Position numbers and translations under genes: made by a program. From Microbacterium hydrothermale (GTDB taxonomy: Bacteria; Actinomycetota; Actinomycetes; Actinomycetales; Microbacteriaceae): a DNA stretch of 64,000 nt. The stretch's first letter is position 1, and the number at the start of each line of letters is the position of its first letter. The stretch is from the NCBI RefSeq assembly GCF_004854025.1, contig NZ_STGM01000001.1, positions 372,001-436,000 on the forward strand, given 5' to 3'. Shown in pieces: positions 59,922 to 64,000 of this stretch. The notes below the pieces were generated by a model. The model worked only from the letters and a program-made list of their open reading frames with translations, did not search any database and was not told the DNA's origin.

Positions 59922-60623
59922 TCAGTCCTCGGTGCGGATGATCGGGATGCCGGTGGTCTCGACCGCCACCTTGCGACGGTAGAGTTTGCGCTGCTCGGGG
60001 AGCGACAGGTCGAACAGCACCGCGAGCACACGCACGACGGTCGTCACCACCACGCCGATCACCGCCGCGACCGGCAGCGGCACGCCGAACGCGGCGGTCG
60101 TCGCCAGCACGACGCATCCACCGCCCGCCGCGACGGCGTAGAGCGATCCCACGTGCATGATCGCGACGGGCAGGCCCATCAGCACGTCGCGCAGCACGCT
60201 GCCGCCGGCCGCCGCCAGGACGCCGACGAAGATCGCGGGCACCGCCGGCATCCCGAGGGCGAGCGCCTTCGAGGTGCCGAACGCGCCGAACAGACCGATC
60301 ACGACGGCGTCGAGCATGACGATCGCGCGGTTGAGCCGCTGGAAGATCCCCGACAGCAGCATGCCCACGATCGAGGCGAGCGTCGCCGTGATGAGGTACC
60401 AGTTGCTCTGCAGGGTCGCGGGGGTCAGCCCCAGCAGCAGATCGCGGATGAGGCCTCCGCCCATGCCGAGCAGGATGCCGATGATCGCGACCCCGAGCAG
60501 GTCCAGGCGTCGCTGCCCCTGGAATCCCGAGGCGAAGAGCGCCCCCTGCACGCCGCCCAGGGCGACGGCGGTGAGATCCGCCCAGAGGGGGATGACGAAG
60601 GTCGGCGTGTCCACGGCATCCAT
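59922..60623 (-). CDS. TRIC-like / UPF0126 family membrane protein
   Basis: Trimeric intracellular cation channel family protein, 233 residues, with about seven TM helices. The repeat [17 protein letters not shown] and [13 protein letters not shown], with GGxxRD at each, is the hallmark of the family. The ends are hydrophilic ([15 protein letters not shown]). In bacteria the role (potassium or glycine transport) is uncertain. Convergent with MOSC, divergent from recO. Confidence 0.9.
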   Translation of the reverse strand: MDAVDTPTFVIPLWADLTAVALGGVQGALFASGFQGQRRLDLLGVAIIGILLGMGGGLIRDLLLGLTPATLQSNWYLITATLASIVGMLLSGIFQRLNRAIVMLDAVVIGLFGAFGTSKALALGMPAVPAIFVGVLAAAGGSVLRDVLMGLPVAIMHVGSLYAVAAGGGCVVLATTAAFGVPLPVAAVIGVVVTTVVRVLAVLFDLSLPEQRKLYRRKVAVETTGIPIIRTED

Positions 60624-60696
60624 TCTCCCGTCCCACGCCCACGGCCGCGGCACGGTATCGGGCGCGCCGCGCAGGCCGCTCACGGGTGGGCGGACG

Positions 60697-60707
60697 GATA
60701 ATGGACT
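60697..60707 (+). promoter_or_regulatory. Promoter -10 for recO
   Basis: GATAAT (60697-60702), five bases, GTG at 60708. A leaderless or near-leaderless start. Confidence 0.45.
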
Positions 60708-61436
60708 GTGCCCACCTACCGCGACGAAGTCGTGGTCCTGCGTACCCACAAACTGGGGGAGGCGGACCGCATCCTCACCCTCCTCAGCCGCCGCAACGGC
60801 AAGATCCGCGCGGTGGCCAAGGGCGTGCGGCGCACCTCGTCGAAGTTCGGATCGCGCCTCGAGCCCTTCATGGTCGCCGACGTGCAGCTGTTCAAGGGCC
60901 GCAACCTCGACATCGTGCAGCAGGCGGAGTCGCTGGGCTCGTACGGCGCCGACATCGTCGTGAACTACGACCGCTACACCACCGCCAGCGCGATGGTCGA
61001 GACCGCCGACCGACTGAACGAGGCCGAGGCCACCCCTCAGCAGTACCTCCTGCTCGTCGGCGGTCTGCGCTCGCTCGCGCGCGGCGATCACGCGGAGCGC
61101 AGCGTGCTGGACTCGTACCTGCTGCGCGCGATGGCCCTGTCGGGGTGGGCCCCGGGGCTGACCGAGTGCGCGCGGTGCGGCACGATCGGCGATCACCCGT
61201 ACTTCCTCCCGCAGCTCGGCGGCGTCGTCTGCTCGACCTGCGCCCCCGCGGGCTCGCCGCGCGTCGCGCGCGAGACCGTCGACATGCTCCGCGCCCTCAT
61301 GGCGGGGGAGTGGGACACGATCGACGACGCCCCCGGCCGCACCGTGGCCGCCGCCTCGGGTCTGGTGGCCGCGTACGCGCAATTCCACCTGGAGCGCGGC
61401 ATCCGTTCCCTCTCGCACCTGGAGTCGCATCGATGA
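60708..61436 (+). CDS. recO: DNA repair protein RecO
   Basis: Loads RecA on SSB-coated DNA in the RecFOR pathway, 242 residues from a GTG. OB-fold N-terminus ([36 protein letters not shown]), helical domain, and a zinc site with Cys154, Cys157, Cys175 and Cys178. ATGA overlap with uppS, the usual actinobacterial pairing. Confidence 0.96.
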   Translation: MPTYRDEVVVLRTHKLGEADRILTLLSRRNGKIRAVAKGVRRTSSKFGSRLEPFMVADVQLFKGRNLDIVQQAESLGSYGADIVVNYDRYTTASAMVETADRLNEAEATPQQYLLLVGGLRSLARGDHAERSVLDSYLLRAMALSGWAPGLTECARCGTIGDHPYFLPQLGGVVCSTCAPAGSPRVARETVDMLRALMAGEWDTIDDAPGRTVAAASGLVAAYAQFHLERGIRSLSHLESHR

Positions 61437-62236
61437 CACCGAAGCCGTTCACGCACCGCGACGCCGTGCCGTACCGCCCCCTGGACTGGACGGGGGAGTA
61501 CCCGCCCACGTACCCCAAGGGCGCCGTGCCGGAGCATGTCGCGATCGTCATGGACGGCAACGGCCGGTGGGCCAACCGCCAGGGACTCACGCGGGTCGAG
61601 GGGCACCGCGCGGGCGAGGCGGCCCTGCTCGACGTGGTCGCCGGGGCGATCCAGGCGGGCGTGAAGCACCTGTCGGTCTACGCCTTCTCGACCGAGAACT
61701 GGTCGCGCTCTCCCGACGAGGTGCGCTTCCTCATGGGCTTCAACCGCGAGGTGCTGCACCGCCGCCGCGATCAGCTGAACGAGTGGGGCGTGCGCATCCG
61801 GTGGTCGGGCCGCAAGCCGCGCCTGTGGGGCTCGGTCATCAAGGAGCTCCAGCACGCGGAGCGCCTCACCGAGGGCAACTCCACGCTGACCCTCACGATG
61901 TGCGTGAACTACGGCGGACGCGTGGAGATCGTGGATGCCATGCGCCGCATCGGCGACGACATCGCCGCCGGGAAGCTCAAGCCCTCGGCCGTGACCGAGA
62001 AGCTCATCCGCAAGAACCTGTACCAGCCCGACATGCCCGACGTCGATCTGTTCGTGCGCTCGAGCGGCGAGCAGCGCACCTCGAACTTCCTTCTGTGGGA
62101 GTCGGCCTACGCCGAGATGGTGTTCCTCGACACGCTGTGGCCCGACTTCCGCCGCACCCACCTGTGGGATGCCATCGGGCTCTACCTCTCGCGCGATCGG
62201 CGGTTCGGGGGCGCGATCGACGCGCCGACGGCGTGA
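61433..62236 (+). CDS. uppS: Isoprenyl (polyprenyl) diphosphate synthase, cis type
   Basis: Makes the polyprenyl carrier for cell-wall assembly, 267 residues. MDGNGRWA with catalytic Asp41, [12 protein letters not shown] and the C-terminal [19 protein letters not shown] are diagnostic of cis-prenyltransferases. Chain length (C15 or C50/C55 product) cannot be read with confidence. Overlaps recO. Confidence 0.95.
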   Translation: MTPKPFTHRDAVPYRPLDWTGEYPPTYPKGAVPEHVAIVMDGNGRWANRQGLTRVEGHRAGEAALLDVVAGAIQAGVKHLSVYAFSTENWSRSPDEVRFLMGFNREVLHRRRDQLNEWGVRIRWSGRKPRLWGSVIKELQHAERLTEGNSTLTLTMCVNYGGRVEIVDAMRRIGDDIAAGKLKPSAVTEKLIRKNLYQPDMPDVDLFVRSSGEQRTSNFLLWESAYAEMVFLDTLWPDFRRTHLWDAIGLYLSRDRRFGGAIDAPTA

Positions 62237-62285
62237 CGGATGCCGCGATCGGAATAGATCCATCGTCGAAGGAGTTGCACGCGAT

Positions 62286-62969
62286 ATGACGGATGCCATC
62301 AAGATCGACGTGTGGAGCGACATCGCCTGCCCCTGGTGCTACATCGGCAAGCGGAACCTCGAGAACGGCCTGGCCGCCACGGCCGGCGACGACGACGCCC
62401 CGGTCGTCGAGATCGAGTACCACTCGTTCGAGCTCTCGCCCGACACCCCCGAGGACTTCCACGGCGGCGAGGTCGACTACCTCTCGCAGCACAAGGGCAT
62501 CTCGCCCGACCAGGCGCGCGAGATGCTCGACCGCGTCACCGGCGTCGCCGCCGAGGCGGGACTCGCGTACCGCTTCGACATCCTGCAGCACACCAACACC
62601 GTCAAGGCGCACGAGCTGCTGCACTTCGCCAAGGAGAACGGCAAGCAGCTGGAGCTCGCCGAGGTGCTCATGTCGGCGTACTTCCTCGAGGGCAAGCACG
62701 TCGGCCGCGACGACGACCTCGTCGCCCTCGCCGTCGAGGTCGGTCTCGACGAGGATGCCGCCCGCGAGGCCCTGTCGTCGCAGCGCTTCCGCGCCGCCGT
62801 GCGCGCCGATCAGGAGCAGGCCCGCCAGTTCGGTATCACCGGCGTGCCCTTCTTCGTGATCGACGGCAAGTACGGCGTGAGCGGGGCGCAGCCCGTGGAG
62901 GCGTTCAGCCAGATCGCGCGTCAGGTGTGGGGCGAGCGGCGCGAGGTCGCCGAGACCGCCGACGCGTGA
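62286..62969 (+). CDS. DsbA family oxidoreductase (FrnE-like)
   Basis: Thioredoxin-fold disulfide protein of 227 residues. CPWC at 15-18 just after the first strand (IKIDVWSDIACPWCYIGKR) and a cis-Pro segment ITGVPFFVIDGKYGVSGAQ. No signal peptide or TM segment, so it is probably cytoplasmic, like FrnE, rather than a partner of the VKOR protein in the envelope. AAGGAG precedes the ATG, 50 bases after uppS. Confidence 0.92.
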   Translation: MTDAIKIDVWSDIACPWCYIGKRNLENGLAATAGDDDAPVVEIEYHSFELSPDTPEDFHGGEVDYLSQHKGISPDQAREMLDRVTGVAAEAGLAYRFDILQHTNTVKAHELLHFAKENGKQLELAEVLMSAYFLEGKHVGRDDDLVALAVEVGLDEDAAREALSSQRFRAAVRADQEQARQFGITGVPFFVIDGKYGVSGAQPVEAFSQIARQVWGERREVAETADA

Positions 62970-62986
62970 GGCTCCTCCCCACCCCT

Positions 62987-63016
62987 GCCCGCGTCCCTGC
63001 ATCCGTGGACGCGGGC
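62987..63016 (+). terminator. Terminator-like hairpin before dus
   Basis: GCCCGCGTCC (62987-62996), ten-base loop, GGACGCGGGC (63007-63016), a perfect ten-base stem without a U run. Confidence 0.6.
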
Positions 63017-63038
63017 GCCGTCGGCATCGGGCGTCTGG

Positions 63039-63050
63039 GAGAATGACAGG
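63039..63050 (+). promoter_or_regulatory. Leaderless promoter -10 for dus
   Basis: GAGAAT (63039-63044), six bases, GTG at 63051. No Shine-Dalgarno of normal spacing. Confidence 0.4.
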
Positions 63051-64000
63051 GTGAATACGGCATTGGCTCCGACGCGATCGCTTCGCATCGGCAACATCGA
63101 ACTCGACGCTCCCGTCGTGCTCGCCCCCATGGCCGGCATCACGAACACGGCGTTCCGTCGTCTGTGTCGCGAATACGGTGCCGGGCTCTACGTGAGTGAG
63201 ATGATCACGACGCGCGCGCTCGTCGAACGCAATGAGACCACGATGCGTCTCATCCGCCACCACGAGTCCGAGACGCCGCGCTCGATCCAGCTCTACGGCG
63301 TCGATCCGGCCACGACCGAAGCGGCCGTGCGCATGATCGTCGACGAAGACCACGCCGACCACATCGACCTGAACTTCGGCTGCCCGGTGCCCAAGGTCAC
63401 GCGGCGCGGCGGCGGCGCCGCCCTGCCGTGGAAGACCTCGCTGTTCCGCGAGATCGTGGAGCGCGCGGTGAAGGCGGCGGGCGACAAGCCGCTGACGGTC
63501 AAGATGCGCAAGGGCATCGACGCCGACCACCTCACCTATCTCGAGGCCGGACGCATCGCCGAGGGGGCGGGGGTGGCATCCATCGCCCTGCACGCCCGCA
63601 CGGCGAGCGAGTTCTACTCCGGCCACGCCGACTGGGCCGCGATCGCCACGCTCAAAGAGACGGTCACGAGCGTCCCCGTGCTCGGCAACGGCGACATCTG
63701 GTCGGCCGACGACGCCGTGCGCATGATGGACGAGACCGGGTGCGACGGCGTCGTGGTCGGTCGCGGCTGCCTCGGCCGTCCGTGGCTGTTCGGCGACCTC
63801 GCACGCGCCCTCGGCGGTCCGGACGCGGCCCACGGCGAGCCCGTCGACGCCACCCTCGGTTTCGTGGCGAAGGCCTTCCGCCGCCACGCCGAGCTGCTCG
63901 TGCAGTTCTTCGAGGACGAGGGGCGCGGATGCCGCGACATCCGCAAGCACGTCGCCTGGTACTTCAAGGGCTACCCCGTCGGCGGTGAGCTGCGCGCGAG
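63051..64000 (+). CDS. tRNA dihydrouridine synthase (DusB-like), partial
   Basis: FMN enzyme reducing uridine in the tRNA D loop. Open to the right edge: about 316 of an expected 370-400 residues. APMAGITNTAFRRL at the start, LNFGCPVPKVTRRGGGAAL carrying the conserved cysteine, LTVKMRKGID, and VLGNGDIWSADDAVRMMDETGCDGVVVGRGCLGRPWLF. GTG start with a leaderless promoter. Full type (DusA/B/C) cannot be settled without the end. Confidence 0.93.
   Translation, partial: MNTALAPTRSLRIGNIELDAPVVLAPMAGITNTAFRRLCREYGAGLYVSEMITTRALVERNETTMRLIRHHESETPRSIQLYGVDPATTEAAVRMIVDEDHADHIDLNFGCPVPKVTRRGGGAALPWKTSLFREIVERAVKAAGDKPLTVKMRKGIDADHLTYLEAGRIAEGAGVASIALHARTASEFYSGHADWAAIATLKETVTSVPVLGNGDIWSADDAVRMMDETGCDGVVVGRGCLGRPWLFGDLARALGGPDAAHGEPVDATLGFVAKAFRRHAELLVQFFEDEGRGCRDIRKHVAWYFKGYPVGGELRA

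Overview
The window is a 64-kb piece of a very GC-rich (about 70% by eye) chromosome. Gene order and protein character suggest a Microbacteriaceae actinobacterium, most like Microbacterium; that placement is inference from recognised proteins (archaeal-type ValS, eukaryotic-type IleS, DUF4233, DUF4031, RsfS, HrcA-DnaJ2-RsmE order), not from a marker comparison. It reads as core chromosome: no transposase, integrase, phage gene or CRISPR array was seen. Genes are dense, usually overlap by 1 or 4 bases (ATGA, GTGA, TGATG), and sit on both strands.

Layout. 1-2518: M3 peptidase (runs off the left edge) divergent from a winged-helix regulator whose leaderless promoter contains a perfect 18-bp palindrome, plus a small coupled gene. 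2658-5476: valS and a small partner on the minus strand. 5750-10807: a four-gene Opp/Dpp-type ABC importer. 10968-16816: T-box-controlled ileS, then folC, DUF4233 and ndk, closed by a strong terminator. 16903-17217: three exact-period 110-bp hairpin repeats. 17231-21639: PLDc_N and VKOR membrane proteins, RNase E/G, DUF4031. 21677-28646: rplU-rpmA (terminator), then obgE-proB-proA, a small membrane protein, nadD, a disordered membrane-anchored protein and rsfS. 28795-28867: tRNA-Ala(GGC). 28910-32384: abasic-site/DNA-repair gene pair, APP1-like phosphatase, DedA. 32427-41139: pabB, leuS, DUF2087, comEA-comEC, holA. 41273-43378: two hydrolases and rpsT. 43541-47274: lepA, DUF1990, hemW. 47458-54685: HrcA/CIRCE-headed run hrcA-dnaJ-rsmE-HIT-phoH-ybeY-CNNM-era. 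54792-59897: oxidoreductase, acetyltransferase, attenuator-controlled leuA, methyltransferase, MOSC. 59922-64000: TRIC channel, recO-uppS, DsbA-like protein, and dus (runs off the right edge).

Functionally the window is dominated by translation: three aminoacyl-tRNA synthetases, ribosomal proteins L21, L27 and S20, ribosome assembly or silencing factors (ObgE, Era, YbeY, RsfS, RsmE, LepA), tRNA-Ala and RNase E. Amino-acid supply is present as leuA, proBA and a peptide importer. Two classic actinobacterial RNA switches sense charging: the ileS T-box and a leucine leader peptide before leuA.

The two genome-style signals that no gene explains are (1) a heptamer, GGATGCC/GGCATCC, which I counted by eye about 120 times in both orientations, in genes and between them, and (2) a recurrent start architecture, TAnnnT followed by 6-7 bases and then the start codon, which predicts leaderless transcripts for many first-in-operon genes. 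Several intergenic inverted repeats of different stem sequence are a third theme, and one repeat family sits inside the ileS T-box leader.
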